A stretch of 64,000 nt of DNA from assembly GCA_023853785.1 (NCBI GenBank), contig JAJIRX010000732.1, forward strand, positions 94,541 through 158,540. The letters are read 5' to 3'. The position numbers and the translations under genes are program-made. Positions 35,663-47,642 of the stretch are shown here, piece by piece. Source of the DNA: Psilocybe azurescens. Lineage: Eukaryota; Basidiomycota; Agaricomycetes; Agaricales; Agrocybaceae. How positions within the stretch are numbered: position 1 is the stretch's first letter; each line of letters starts with the position of its first letter. The notes beneath the pieces were generated by a model. That model ran no database searches. It was not told where the DNA came from and saw only the letters and a program-made list of their open reading frames with translations.

Positions 35663-38600
35663 ATGGATTCGGACGACGATTATGAAACTAACACCCAAGG
35701 CCCCGAAGAATCTGAAATTAATACCCCAGGACCCGACGAGTTTGAATCAGAACCAGAGGAAGAAGAGCAGGAGGATGTAGAACCTCTGTGGCTTGCCGAA
35801 CATGGTCCCATTGCGTTTCAAGTGTACAAAGACGTTTGGAATGAATTCTACACCTATGAGACTATGGATTGCCAATCCACCATTGATAACTTATCCAGAC
35901 CATACCGACCGGGCAAAGCTCGGTGGTATCCAATGCCCCATCAACATCCCGCACCCCAAGCCCAACATTCGTACAGACCCTCCAACCCGGACTCCCAGAA
36001 AGTTACTATCGCGGACTTCGATGAAGATGAATCCACAGTCCGCGTCAGCCACGTTTACACCGACCCTACCGATGTCGGGCGCGACAGAAGCGTCACCCTC
36101 GACCCGTACCCCAGATACACGACGTGCACGTCAGCGACGCATAACGTCCTATCTGATCCTTCGATGCACAGTCGCGCGAAGTTCTTCCCGTACGCAGATG
36201 AGAAAGAGTTCGACGAGGAGTGGCCTGAATATCTTGAAGAGTTCAGGGATTTTGCTTGGCAAACTGATTTTGTCGATCCAGATCGTGAGTTTGTTTGTTT
36301 TTCCTTTTGAGGAGGTTACGATTTTTTGGTTCCGCAATTGGCAATGTATGCGTGAAATGGAATGCGGATGAATGATCGGCGCAATTGAAGAGGCGCTGCC
36401 CTTAATGTGACAGGAATTATCCAGTATTCCAGGACTTTTGCCTGCGATCAGAAATTTGAGAGTTGCTCACACTTATCACTTTAGTTGAGATGCTCCAACT
36501 CGAAGCGACACGCCGCCTTTACTACATCCACAATTATACATACGAACAGATAGATGAATTCGGCATGTTCAAACGCACAGTGCGCGGAAAAGGGAAGGAA
36601 AGTCTTATTTGGCATGCTTCCCAACGGTAGGCAGAATTGTTCTGATGATTATTATTTTACATCCGATGCTGAAATTGGTTGAAACGTTTAGCGATCCTTT
36701 TGGTGGCCAGGAGCAAGTTTAACCGCCCACCCTCCTCTCCAGACGAGCAAGGTTAACACAGAGCTGAGCTTGTACGACGAAGTAACTCGAGATCTGATCA
36801 ACTTCTGTCCACGGCTTAGCTGTGCTATCTCGTTTTGTAAAGCACACGGTATGTCTATCTTCCTCTTCACTTAACCCTAGAATACACGCTTACGGAGATA
36901 GCATTCGCACAGGTAAAGCACGCCCTATAATATCCCCGAAAGCAACAATGAAGAGCGAGAGAATGCGGAACGGGAAACGAAAACCGTGCAACAGGGACTG
37001 CTACAAGACTGTGGATATCGAGAGCATGAATCCGGTACAGTTCTTTACAACCATGGGGCTGTACACGTTTTATTTCTCCGTGACTAACTGACATACTCCT
37101 AGATTAATGAGCACTGGGACGATACAGATCGTTCTCTGTTCGAAAGTGTTTTTAAATTGGCGCCCGACATCTATCCGTGCGATCTGGCCGTCATCTGTCG
37201 AAAGCCGTGCTTTGAGGTAGTTGCCACAGCTTATGGACACTTGGACGACGATTTGACCATCTGTAATCAAGATGTACATTGAAAGGATGAATACCCTTCC
37301 AGACGATCGAATCGAAACAGAACTACTGAAAGAGGCGCGTCCAAACTTTACCTTTGGTTAGTGTATCTCCATACATCTTTATTATTAACTCAACACTATT
37401 GCATACTCAGTGAATCCAAAGGAGGAGAGACCGTACGTCCTACCTCTTACTATGTGCTCGTACCCTTGTAATTCTCGTCGTCATCAAATGCGCTTTTGCG
37501 CATGCAGATCGGGATCATGCTCTCATGAAGGACCTTGCAGTCGAACCGTGTGTCCATGCTATGAGAAAAAGCAGAACTGCCAACGATCCTGCCGCTGCGC
37601 GAAATGTGAGTCATCTCTCTAACCAGTTTGAAGCGATCACAGGTTTTAAACATTGTCTCTCGTACCAGGTAAACTCAGACGAAAAGGATGCAATTGCCAC
37701 AACAAAGCAAAGAGCAAAAATTATAAACCGTGTAGCACTGAGGACGACTCTGCGTGTCCATGTGCGAGAGACCTCGTGGAATGCGATCCTGAGCTATGCG
37801 TTGGGTGTGATGCTCGGTAGGTCGTTCCGATTTATTTTGACTGGGAATTTTACTGATCGATCTGTCAGAGGTATATTTCCAGCGTGTATTTCTTCTGGAT
37901 CTAGAATAATAATTTCTACATAGGCGCACGTCATCATAAATGCCAGAATATGGACCTGCAGAGAGGGAAATTCGCTGTAAGCTACTCGGCTCGGCTGTAT
38001 CCCGTAGCCATGCCATATCATTTTGATGTTGAATTGGAAGCTAATGTCTTCTTTAAATATTTGAATCGACAGCGTATTCATATTAAGCCAAGTAAATTCG
38101 GACTAGGAGCCTTTGCGACCAAAGCTATCAAATCAGGGAGCTATATTGGTGGTGAGTAGCCTATTTTTTTAGTCAGTCTCTTTCTCTTTCTTAATCATGG
38201 TTGATGAATAGAATACATCGGAGAACGACTCAACGACGAAGGAGCCTCGAGTATAGTATCGTATGTATACGATTTCATTACTTTTCAATCTGAATTGATG
38301 GCATTGCCATGGATTGGCAGGCTTCAAAAATATGCCGATCTAAACTATGCATTCGGATATGTCGGAGAGACATTGGATTCATGGCGTGTGGGCAACGAAA
38401 CACGATATCTGAACGACAGCAAGCCAAATCTGCCCAACTGCAATGCAAAAGGTGAGCAAACAATGCTGCTAGTATCACAGTTGTTAGCAGTTGGCACTGA
38501 CTAATTCTTTCATGATTTTTGTGTCATTGTTGTTATGCTTTTGAATTGTTAGTGCTGACCGTGGATAGCGAACCTCGGATTGTGATAGAAGCGAGTCGGT

Positions 38601-38722
38601 GTTTGTTTTATCATATCCGATTTTTAGAATTTCTGATGCGTACAATTCGAACAGCCACCAAGATCGCCGCCGGTGAAGAATTGTTCTTGTCGTACGGAGA
38701 TGCTTATTGGGAGAAACATTGA
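35663..38722 (+). CDS. E(z)/EZH2-like CXC and SET domain protein, divergent
   Basis: The start at 35663 opens an acidic N-terminus (MDSDDDYETNTQGPEESE). Exon 1 ends at 36284. Exon 2 (36485-36626) holds EQIDEFGMFKRTVRGKGKES. Further on come TSKVNTELSLYDEVTRDLIN and FCPRLSCAISFCKAH. A segment at about 37110-37220 (DDTDRSLFESVFKLAPDIYP and CDLAVICRKPCFEV) matches the region before CXC in E(z) proteins. The CXC domain (about 37510-37825) has many ordered cysteines: CSHEGPCSRTVCPCYEKKQN, RRKGCNCHNKAKS, ACPCARDLVECDPELCVGC. SET text follows: HIKPSKFGLGAFATKAIKSG, EYIGERLNDEGAS, RYLNDSKPNLPNCNAK, AAGEELFLSYGDAYW. The usual N-H-S of SET reads N-D-S, so methyltransferase activity is doubtful. The frame breaks near 36700, and exon joins near 36849 and 37930 are unclear. 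Confidence 0.75.
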
Positions 38723-39163
38723 CGAGGGATATTGCTCAGATTGTAAGTATAAACTCGTCAAAATCATCAATTTCGAATCTGCGTATATATTTGTGAGATA
38801 ATGTAGTAAATGAAAGCTGCTGAATTTCATTGTTTAAAATAGGACAGGAGACTCGAATGGAGGGTTCAGTGAGAAAAAAGTACCCTAACTGTGGTCTCTC
38901 CCGTCTTCAATCTACGTCTTTAATCTCGGCTTAAGGAAGTTATTATGTTCAACTCATGGAGGCGAATGACTACGCTGCTCTGAGGCTTTGGTATAGTTGT
39001 GTCAAAATACATATTTTATTAGAACAGCAAGGGCCGTCGTTTTCCTGTCCGTTTCCAAAACAGATCGAGTGGGTTAAGGGAGTCATCTACAGGGCTTTAT
39101 TCAAAAGTTTGGTCAGAAAAAATGCGATACTACTCACAGAAGGTTCATGTACAATCAGACATG
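38723..39163. other. intergenic
   Basis: Spacer between the convergent SET gene and CE1 esterase gene. It should hold both 3' ends. Nothing else is seen. Confidence 0.4.
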
Positions 39164-40113
39164 TCATGCAGGTTGAAGGGAACTCAGGCCAAACCAAGTA
39201 AGCGTGTCAGTCTCATGCTCAGGAACCGTGTGTCCCACGCCTTGTGCGAGAATGGCTTGTACATTTGGACCAAATGAGGCGCGTGAGTACCCAGCTTGCG
39301 GATTCGAGCTGAGGTTGGTGACGGGAGTTTGACTGACGCCAAACACGTTCGTCCACTGCTTGATCTCTTCGAAGAAATTCTGGGGAAGAGGGTGGTGTCT
39401 CTATTAAAGTGTATTGACGTTTGGTCAGTGAATGTAGATTAAAGGCTTAGATGGACATACATGGTACCGTGCCAGAACTGGACTTTGGGACGGGTTCCTG
39501 TGAATCCTGGGAAACCACTTCGAACCTGATCGCCCCACTGCTGCGGCGTCTTAATGAGCAAGCCATCCGCACACTGATTATTCCACGCATCAGGCCCCGC
39601 AAAGCACCCATAGGGAACCCCAGAATAAAGGGATCCAGCAGCGAAAAGATCAGGGTATGCACCCATCAGGACGTTCGTCATCATTGCTCCAGACGAGGTG
39701 CCCGTCGCGAAAACTTGGCTGGCGTCGATGCCCCAGTTCGATATGGCGAAGCGCACCATGTTCGCGATACCAAGGGAGTCGCCGCCGCCATTGTGCGTCA
39801 ACGTTTCGGTGGTGTGAACGTCCCAGCAGCCGCCTGGGGTTGGGGCGTTGGGATAGACGACGATGAACCCATGCTGGTCTGCAAGCTGGGCTAGAGCTGT
39901 TCCTTGGAAGTATGCTTGTGCCGTGCCGGTGCAGAAATGCATGGCTATGATAAGAGGGGTTGGAATGGCGAGTGATGTGGGTTTGTATACGAACATCTCG
40001 ACGTTCGTAGGGTTGGCTCCGAAGTCGTCGGTGACAGGTTGAAGGGTGCTAGTGAGTGCACGAGCATAGCTGATAGCTACTACTGCAGCAAGGATGGATT
40101 TGAAGACAATCAT
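39164..40113 (-). CDS. secreted CE1-type esterase (acetylxylan/feruloyl esterase-like), one frame break
   Basis: The start at 40113 gives a signal peptide (MIVFKSILAAVVAISYARAL). The alpha/beta-hydrolase body shows MFVYKPTSLAIPTPLIIAMH, then QHGFIVVYPNAPTPGGCWDV, the nucleophile motif GTSSGAMMTN and AAGSLYSGVPYGCF. Exon 1 is 39461-40113, with a GTATGT donor right after WHGT. Exon 2 (39164-39400) carries the Asp in IDTT and, after a break, FFEEIKQWTNVFGVSQTPVT and GVGHTVPEHETD with the catalytic His. The tail ends SSLQPA. The G run at 39382-39385 (plus strand) is one base short; with five bases the reading is continuous. CE1 enzymes remove acetyl or feruloyl groups from plant cell-wall xylan. 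There is no carbohydrate-binding module. Confidence 0.88.
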
Positions 40114-41538
40114 TGTACAGTTCCCTCAATTTCAATTTCGGACGCGGTCTGTAGAGCGTTTCCTCCGTGTTTTTATAGAATTGGAGTGCATCGAAACAGC
40201 TGACCACGTCTGTCGCCTATCAGAGAGAAATATAGATGTCAAGGGATAAGAAACACATATTTGGGACTTACTGTTACGGATTTGTTCATATGTTCACACT
40301 GTAAACACGCCAAAAATGAATGCGTAGCTCTCTAATTTTGCAGAATGATCGAGGCTGTCTGGAAATTCGTCATGAGGCCTCTCTAAGCTCTGCAACATGG
40401 CAATAATGTCATGTGTGAGCAATATGGGTTTGCCACAGTCGTTGAAGCGCGAATGCAGTACTGAAAAGGCTTTAGATCGAGTTGTTGGAAGGTGAAAGGT
40501 GGGGAGTCCGAATTAACGCTTGGTTTTGCATCGGCTAAGCTGATTTGAAAATTTAAACTCCGCATCCGGCAATAGTAGTCGTAGATTTTCCAGCTCTTGC
40601 CTTTTTCTATTTACACAAACTATGACGCTAGAAGTTATCAAAATTGAAACATCGACTCCTCTGAATGAGCTCCAATTACACCATTTAATAGTCAAAATCC
40701 ACTTACTCATATCATATGCCAGACTTCTCGACTGTGAGCAAACACGGGAAAGCCATCAAATTTTGAAGGCCTCCATCTGTCCTCAGGCTCACATTCCATT
40801 TTCAAATTCTCGTATCAACAGATCGACCATCACGACCATTCCTTTATCTATAGAAAATGGTGGGCATTCCGTGCTATTGTTACGACAAGAAGCTGAAGGT
40901 AGCGGAACAGATACTCACCGGTCAAATTTTGAATGCGACGAATCTGAGTGCGGTGCATTGTGTGTGCTGCTTTCTTGTCCAGGTCCAGAGGTAAAAAAGA
41001 CCTCTGACATTTTATACAGTAGGAACCGCATATTATGATCCTGCGGTCTTTCTCATTTTCTATGCTCAATACAACAAGCGGCAATGGATGCTTGGAAATA
41101 GACCCAAGGGCTCACATTTCGCATCTTTCACGGAAGTTTAAGCTTTAGGTGTCCGGCGGATTTGTTCACCGTTTATTCTGATAAGTACATTACTTCTATG
41201 ATTACCGGCAATCATACTGAGTTGCATACACCTTTCACCATTAAGGCAGGACCGAGCCAGAGATAATGGCGATAATACATATCCATTTTGTGAGACCCAG
41301 TATAACAACAGTGGACTATGTAACGGATAAAATCCAAGACTCTTAATTATCAAGACACACTACTTGCCAACGCAAGATGGGACATAATAAAATACATGAA
41401 GAAAAAGCACACGGAAATTATACTTGGGTTGTCCGAACGAAGCGATTGTCCTGCTTCGAAGCTGTTTTGAATTATTGCACTTCAGAAAGGGAAATTTTTA
41501 TGTTCCTGGCGAGCTACTGGATCAACTTGAAAACAAAT
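40114..41538. other. intergenic
   Basis: Short frames only, none with a recognisable motif. The part near 40114-40180 is the promoter side of the esterase gene. Confidence 0.4.
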
Positions 41539-43051
41539 TTAGCCAGCTGTGTAGACGGCAGGACCAGCAACGATATGTGGGTTAATAGCTGTGATGTTGG
41601 CGGGGGTCACTGTGACGTTGGCATCGGTGACCACAATGAATCTTGTTTTAGGAAAATTAGAAGAAATTTCAGTTTGGGGTGCAGAGGGAACCGTAAAACT
41701 GAAGGAACGTAACATACAATGTGCTGTTAAAAATCTGCGAGGTACCCTCTCCAAGAACAAGTCCCGAAGGTTGAGTGGTCTTTGCAGATGTCCCGTTTAT
41801 ATCGGTTAGTGCGGTATATGTGGTGTTCAGCTGAGAGATCCAAGCTGCGAACTAGTAAAGAGAAGTTATATCGGCCTTCTAACCGATCCATCAATATGAA
41901 CAGATATAATGGTGCATACCTTCGCTGCACCAGCTGTGGTATTAGTGGTATAGCTGTTGTTTGGGCCGACCGTTTTCCCGGGGAGCTCCCATGTGAGGAA
42001 CACCTCGCGGCCGGGGAAAGAGAGGGGTCGGTACGATTGTGTGTGATTGCTGGTGTGGTGTCGTTGCCGATCGACGAGGTGTTGGAGATGGGAGTGGGAT
42101 CCGGGGCATTCTATGTACATGTATATTAAGATGAAGATGAGGAGAATAAATGAGAAAATATGTACCGTAACGTTCAAACCGGGGAAGTTCTGCCACTCAA
42201 GCCTCGGGTTCTCCGCCGGACACGCGACCAGGTGCGGCGCGAGAAGGGTCCATGTCATAGACTGCGTGATGCCCGTCTGGAAATCCACGGGCATCGGGAA
42301 CAGACCCTCGAGCTGCCTGAACGCCATCTGCTGGCGCGCCTCAGTAGTAACTGTCTGGAGGAGCATCTGCGCGGCGTCCCGTGAATTGAGGTGTTCGAGG
42401 AAGCCTATAGTACCGGCTTCGCCCCACCGCGTGACTTGCTGGCTAAAGTCGAGGAACTTGCGCACGGTGGTAAAGGGGTAGCGATATGTACAGGGTTTGG
42501 CGGAGCGTGAGGGGCCGAGGATGTTTTGGAGGAGGCGCGCGTGGCCGATCTCTTGGTTCCCCATGAACTCGATGAGATGGCGGTCCTCAGCATTGATTCC
42601 CGCCTCATCGAATTCCTCGGTGGAGAATTGGGCGAGGCCGTGGTGGAAGAGATCGAGTTCTATCCATTCTTGATTGAGTGCGAGGTTCTATGGTAGTGAT
42701 GTGGTTAAACATTGGTCCTTTATTGAACGGTGGGAGGCAGAGGCATTGTACTCACGAGGGATTGGAAGTCGAAGTCACTGAGAGGGTGGTAGAACGGGGT
42801 GTACCATTTGTATTTAGCCCACCCGGCGGAGCGAGAGGATCAGGCTTCGACGCTAACGTTGTTGATGGGACTGGCGCAGAAGAGAAAATGGTGGGTGAAC
42901 CAGTAGAAGAGGCACTGGCTGGCACCGCTGAAGTGAGAGATGAACCAGATGAAAGTGTAGAGAGTAAAGAGGAAGATACTGCCGCTGTAGATACGAGGGG
43001 TGTCGATGAAGTGGCCAGCAGTGCCAGTAGAGTCTGAGTCTTTGACTTCAT
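41539..43051 (-). CDS. Rds1-like secreted ferritin-fold protein (frame breaks)
   Basis: The start at 43051 gives MKSKTQTLLALLATSSTPLV, a signal peptide, then a Ser/Thr-rich linker. The ferritin-like domain follows: SDFDFQSL, an intron, NLALNQEWIELDLFHHGLAQ, EDRHLIEFMGNQEIGHARLL, EAGTIGFLEHLNSRDAAQML and EARQQMAFRQLEGLFPMPVD. The Glu/His pattern is that of the Ferritin_2/Rds1 family, linked in yeast to stress response. Exons are about 42756-43051, 42166-42687, 41920-42110 and 41539-41851. The C-terminal part has WISQLNTTYTALTDINGTSA and ends TAINPHIVAGPAVYTAG. Three breaks are needed: G runs at 42796-42799 and 42024-42027 (plus strand), each one base short, and a third shift near 41700. The family fit is strong. 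Confidence 0.82.
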
Positions 43052-43349
43052 AATGTGTAGGAGCGCAGTATGAAGGCATGTTATGCATAAGACCTAGCTA
43101 TTTATTTGATTTGTTCCACCACTAGTAGTAGGAGCAACATTGTTAGCGAAAAATTCTGGAGGTCAGAATCTTCTCGATCTACACCGACGGCTCCACATCG
43201 ATTATGAGAACATACAGTACAACGCAGAGGGAGTCGCGTCAATGATGAAGTCAAAATTATCGGCGGGGATGTATGTTTCGTCATTCATTCCAGTGCGAAA
43301 AACTGGTGGAAACAGTATAATGTCGACCCCTCCGGGATCGGAGAGTGCA
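43052..43349. other. intergenic
   Basis: Upstream side of the Rds1-like gene, next to the GMC relic. No feature is supported. Confidence 0.35.
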
Positions 43350-44240
43350 TGAGGCAGTAATGAGTGACGGTAATGGAGCTAAATGGAATTGTGGTGCGAG
43401 TCCGATCAGAGGGCCCATGGGCAAGCCGCAAGCGCCGAAAATACTAGAAGTTTGTGGTTCAAAACAATGCATCATCATGGATGACATTCCTGACATACCA
43501 AACATAGGTGTGGGAATTATGATGGCATCTTCTACTATTTGCCAACTCCATCTTGGCCAACAAAGGCAAATGGTTTGGAAAATGTATCAACTGTGCGTCA
43601 TGTTTTCTCAGATCTACAGCTAATTGAAAGTACACCACACAGTAAAATTCTTCAACGTATAGGTGTCAGTGAATTAGGCATATTGGTCATTTACAATGCT
43701 TTGACCCTGTCGAGACTGCTTCTTCTGAGGCATCTCCGCCTGGTCTCTCCGGTACTCTGCCCTGGTCCTCGTATTTTCTAGTTCTCATGAGATGAGAAGT
43801 TCTCTTCACGAACAGAAACGTACGGCGGGCTGACCAAAACTATGAACAACCAACAAAAACGGCTCTGTCACGCTTGACTAAGCTGATCCTTTTGAATAGC
43901 CAAAAATTGACCTCGGTTTTTGACTACTGACTTCGATATCCATAAAATGATAGAAGCGATAAAACTGGCTCAGACGTTCTGCAGAGCACCAGCATGGAAG
44001 GGCTACATCGCCGAAGAGATCTCTTCACCAGTAAATGCAACGGACGATCAACTCGAGGATTATATCCGTGGTTCAGTTGTAACCAGCTAGTACCATGCCA
44101 TTGGATCGGCTGCAATGTTTGCGTCAGGTGCGAGATATGGTGTGGTCGATTCAGACTTGGGCGTAAAAGGCGCATCCTGATTGCGAATAGTCGATGCGTC
44201 GGTAATCGTATGCGGTGTAGTTATGTCTTTGGCGTATAGA
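43350..44240 (+). pseudogene. GMC oxidoreductase relic (C-terminal half)
   Basis: Fragments in order match aryl-alcohol-oxidase-like GMC flavoproteins. PQAPKILEVCGSKQC and IPDIPNIGVG (about 43425-43515) are close to the second GMC signature. After a long unalignable stretch come DPFE, DFDIHKMIEAIKLAQTFC and YIAEEISSPVNATDDQLEDY (about 43885-44065), then HAIGSAAMFASGARYGVVDS with the active-site His and LRIVDASVI (about 44090-44215). The FAD-binding N-terminus (GxGxxG) is missing, and in-frame stops occur, for example just before the His segment. The gene is dead and truncated. Confidence 0.7.
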
Positions 44241-44436
44241 CACCAATGACAAATCTTGGGTTTATAACCTTTCATAACAAGTACGCACACCCAAGCACCT
44301 GTGTACGCCATAGCAGAGCGAGCCTCGGATCTTACAAGGGTGCTTGGATATGACAATTTGCGGCAATTGGTGTAGAAGTATAGTTTTACCATCAAGAAAT
44401 TAGGAACGATGTTCTACCCATCATTCTCCCTCATGA

Positions 44437-45874
44437 TGTTACGATTGGCATTCACGCTAGACTACCATATATAGACCGATCATATAGTCACGCCCTATAT
44501 ATTATTATCATGTACGGTAGTCTCTGCCTTGTCTAAACACTCATATTATCTCGTCCTCCGTCTTTCCTGAGTCCTCACCTGACATCAGGTAGAGACTTCT
44601 GCAAAGCAAAACCTTCCCTGAACGTTCCTTACCCCGCCACTTCTCCCCCCCCTCTCTCACCTGATACATTAATCCGCTACCTCAACGTTGTTTTGAATTC
44701 TTCGCGCATATATTCACTCATCTCGCTGCCTTTTTTTCTCGCCCTTACCAATCTCCCCTGATTTCACCCCCGCTCTGTTGCCCATCACGGCGAGAATTTT
44801 GGGAAGTACCACACTCGCTTAACTTTGTCAACCGCCAGTGCTGCATTTATCGGTACCGCCGCTGCCGAGCTACCCTATACTACGCGTCTACACGTCACTC
44901 CGCTCGTAGATTGGGTCCCTGGACCGGTCCCTACATTCTTGTCAAGCGTCTTTGATTTCTGCTCAAAGTCCCATTTTGCAACCACACTCTCACTGTCTTC
45001 TCTTCCAAACACTCCGTCTTTGCCCTCTAAGCTCCCTGTCTACTATTCCCCTGGACTTTTGTTATGCCTCCAGGCCCTACTTCCTGTTCTCGGTCTCGCG
45101 GCCGCAAGCCGCCTCAAGTACTACCTGTCCCTCCCTCACCACCAGAGGGTGGCCTCAGCATACCGTGGTCTGAACCCCCATGCCCAATTCCCGTTGTCTA
45201 CCATCCGTCTGCTATGTTAACTGCCGATCATCTCGACTGTATTTTGGCAGCTGATCGCGATAGCATGGTGCTCCTGTTGAAGGACTGGTCTGTCTCCCAA
45301 GCTGCGACCCCGAAGCCCGCCGCACTTGTTGGTCCTTGGCATGATTTGCATTTGAACCCGCCACCTGAGTTCGATGGTGTGCCCGCGAATGTTCCTGACT
45401 TTCTCGCGATGATTCACTGCCACATCCTGGCGTGTCCTTCAGACTTTGCACAGACCAAAACACAGGTCCTATTTTTGCTCTCCTATTGTTCAAAAGGGTT
45501 TGCTAGAACTTGGCGCAACCGCATGATATCCGAGATTGACAGTGGTAATTACGAGATCACTTCGTGGCATGCGTTCGAAACATTGTTCAAGGACACTTTC
45601 CTCAACCACTACACCGAGGACAACGCCGCCCGCGAAATTGCCCTCATCCGTCAAGGCAAGCAATCCGCCCAGGAGTTCCTGATTGCCTTCGACGAGCTCG
45701 TAATCTGTTCAAATTTCAACGATAAGGCAGTTGTCTATGCCCTCAAGAACGCCCTCAATCTTTGATTGCTTCGCGAAATCAATCCTTCACCTGGCATCAG
45801 GTAGATACTACCGTACATGGTGTAAAATCTGCGACTATATGGTAGTCTAGCGTGAATACGGTACAATCATAACA
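44437..45874 (+). mobile_element. LTR-element fossil: Gag flanked by inverted end sequences
   Basis: The left end (44437-44523) reads TGTTACGATTGGCATTCACG followed by CTAGACTACCATAT. The right end (45807-45874) is its inverted counterpart (ACTACCGTACATGG, then ATGGTAGTCTAGCGTGAAT and a terminal ATCATAACA). A palindromic block, CACCTGACATCAGGTAGA or close to it, lies next to both. An ordinary LTR element would have direct rather than inverted copies, so this is a rearranged remnant. Confidence 0.6.
45064..45765 (+). pseudogene. retrotransposon Gag domain, orphan
   Basis: An open frame of 233 codons. After a Pro-rich N-terminus the capsid-like domain shows LNPPPEFDGVPANVPDFLAM, TKTQVLFLLSYCSKGFARTW, then HAFETLFKDTFLNHYTEDNA, AAREIALIRQGKQSAQEFLI and FDELVICSNF. 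This is the Ty3/Gypsy Gag domain pattern. The frame stops after ALKNALNL without a zinc knuckle, and no protease, RT or integrase follows. Its GC and CpG content is higher than in the Gypsy element at 57-64 kb, so it is a different family. Confidence 0.75.
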
Positions 45875-46179
45875 TCTCCATCTTCCCTGTGTCCTCGCCT
45901 GACATTCTCCCTGCGCTCCCTGCTTCTACCACTTATGTCGCTATAGAATATCATCGCTCAATACCAATCAAATCTGCAATGGTCCTACCATGCGAGCGGT
46001 GCCGCAACACATATTTCCAGTGATATGCTCGCTTTTTCTATTTTTCTTCTGCACAAACTCTCCAACTCCGAGTTATCGCACGTGAAAATCGTAATTCAGA
46101 ACGACACATTGAAGGGGGGTGACGAACTTGAAAAAGTGCATGAAAAGTGCTCAATGGTCTGCACCCTCAGGCAGTGTCG

Positions 46180-46880
46180 ATCATACAAACCGAGCCTGAA
46201 CCCTTCCTTTTGGGGAGTCCTTCAGACTTGGATAGATATATAATAATGGGAGCTCACCTGCATATGCAAATATTTTATCGGCCATGGACTGATGAGGCTC
46301 GCCGAATGGACCGTGTATATGAAGTTCTAACAAAGCGTTGCGACTCAAGACCGTCAAATTAAAATTGTGAATCAATAGATCGGTAACAAACGGTTGCTCC
46401 AAGTCATACAAGACTCTCGAGAGCTTGCGTGGGGGCAGACGCTGAATAACAGAGAGGAGATCCGCATCTACGAGCTTCTCTTAAGATGTTAAGTGACAGA
46501 GACCCACATACAGTTTCATATGAGCAGCCTATAAAGCGAGATAGACCATGGGTCCCAAACATTATGTTAGGAAAATCGTGCCCTTCTTCCGGAGGGACCG
46601 TCCCACATTCGTACCCATAGTTCGCCGGCAATGGGTGGGCTAACGTTCTCTCTTTCGACGCAGTAGGTGTAGTGAAGACTGGACGGCCGAGGCCCGAAAG
46701 ATCATATGGCTCTTGGTCGAGTTGCAATATCCGATGGGGTTGCAATGGACTGGTAGTACACAGCGAGAAAGGCACCAGCATTGAGCTATGGAAATATGAG
46801 CAATTACGCACTGTGGAAGGCCATCTCCTCCCAAAACCTAAGCCTGAATTTTGGTTTAAATGCGTAATTTAAAGTTGGCG
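46180..46880 (-). CDS. hypothetical protein
   Basis: Two minus-strand frames can be joined by a short intron near 46470-46495. The first part reads DLSGLGRPVFTTPTASKERT, then PLPANYGYECGTVPPEEGHD and HGLSRFIGCSYET. The second reads DADLLSVIQRLPPRKLSRVL, then LEQPFVTDLLIHNFNLTVLS and ELHIHGPFGEPHQSM, stop at about 46181. Composition is coding-like but the family is unknown to me. The start is not fixed, and the inferred intron (about 37 bases) is shorter than usual. Confidence 0.4.
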
Positions 46881-47642
46881 AAGACAGTCGATACTGGCAT
46901 GGGAAGATATCAGGAACCGACCTGGAGTGATATGTAGCATTAGTTTGCTGTTAAGATACACAGAAATTGTTTCCGATCTCTCTGTGTTCTGATAAATTGT
47001 GAGTTAAAGTAAGCACATGGGTGTTCGGAGGAAACTTTCGTTCAAGTTGAAGTTTGAACGGACATTGAGCCATTTTGAATCTCCGCTTTAAAACACCCAT
47101 GCCATAATTCACTTGAGGCTTCATACGTTCACTATCACCTTTTGAGGTTTGACTCTCGAGCGTTCTTCATGTACTTATGCCAAGTAATCAGGAATTTCTT
47201 AGCCATAAATTGTAAGATCTTTCATGTCCCGATATTTTGTCTGGATATTTGAATAATGTTTAAATAATGTTTGCATGCAGAACATAACTATGAGTGAGCC
47301 TTGGGGCCTGGAAGCAACTTGGAGCCTTGCAGTTTGTTGGTAGCTGCACGTAATATGTGTTATGATATACAACTTCAACATTCACGGCGGGAACTTCAGA
47401 AGACCATTACAATCTTGATACCTAGGACCTACATGGAGACTACTACGTTGCAGCTACAGAGTCATTTTCCTCATAAACCAACTCTTTGCGCGGGGGCCAG
47501 AAATAAAATGTTTCCTGGACAGAACTTTCATCTAAGCCAGGAACAATTTCATATGCTGGAGGATCATGTCTGCCATGTCTGCCATGTAGTTACCAGCCGG
47601 TTAGCGAGATGGGGGCAAGGCAAGCGAAGTGATCAATAACAC
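46881..47642. other. intergenic
   Basis: No gene recognised. One plus-strand frame at 47301-47639 shows no motif. Confidence 0.35.

Noticed and set aside
36706..36731. A 26-base GT-AG intron (GTTTAA...TCCAG) that would bypass the stop in the SET gene
   Set aside because: Too short to be spliced. A single missing base near 36702 explains the frame better, giving a continuous reading into the TSKVNTELS segment.
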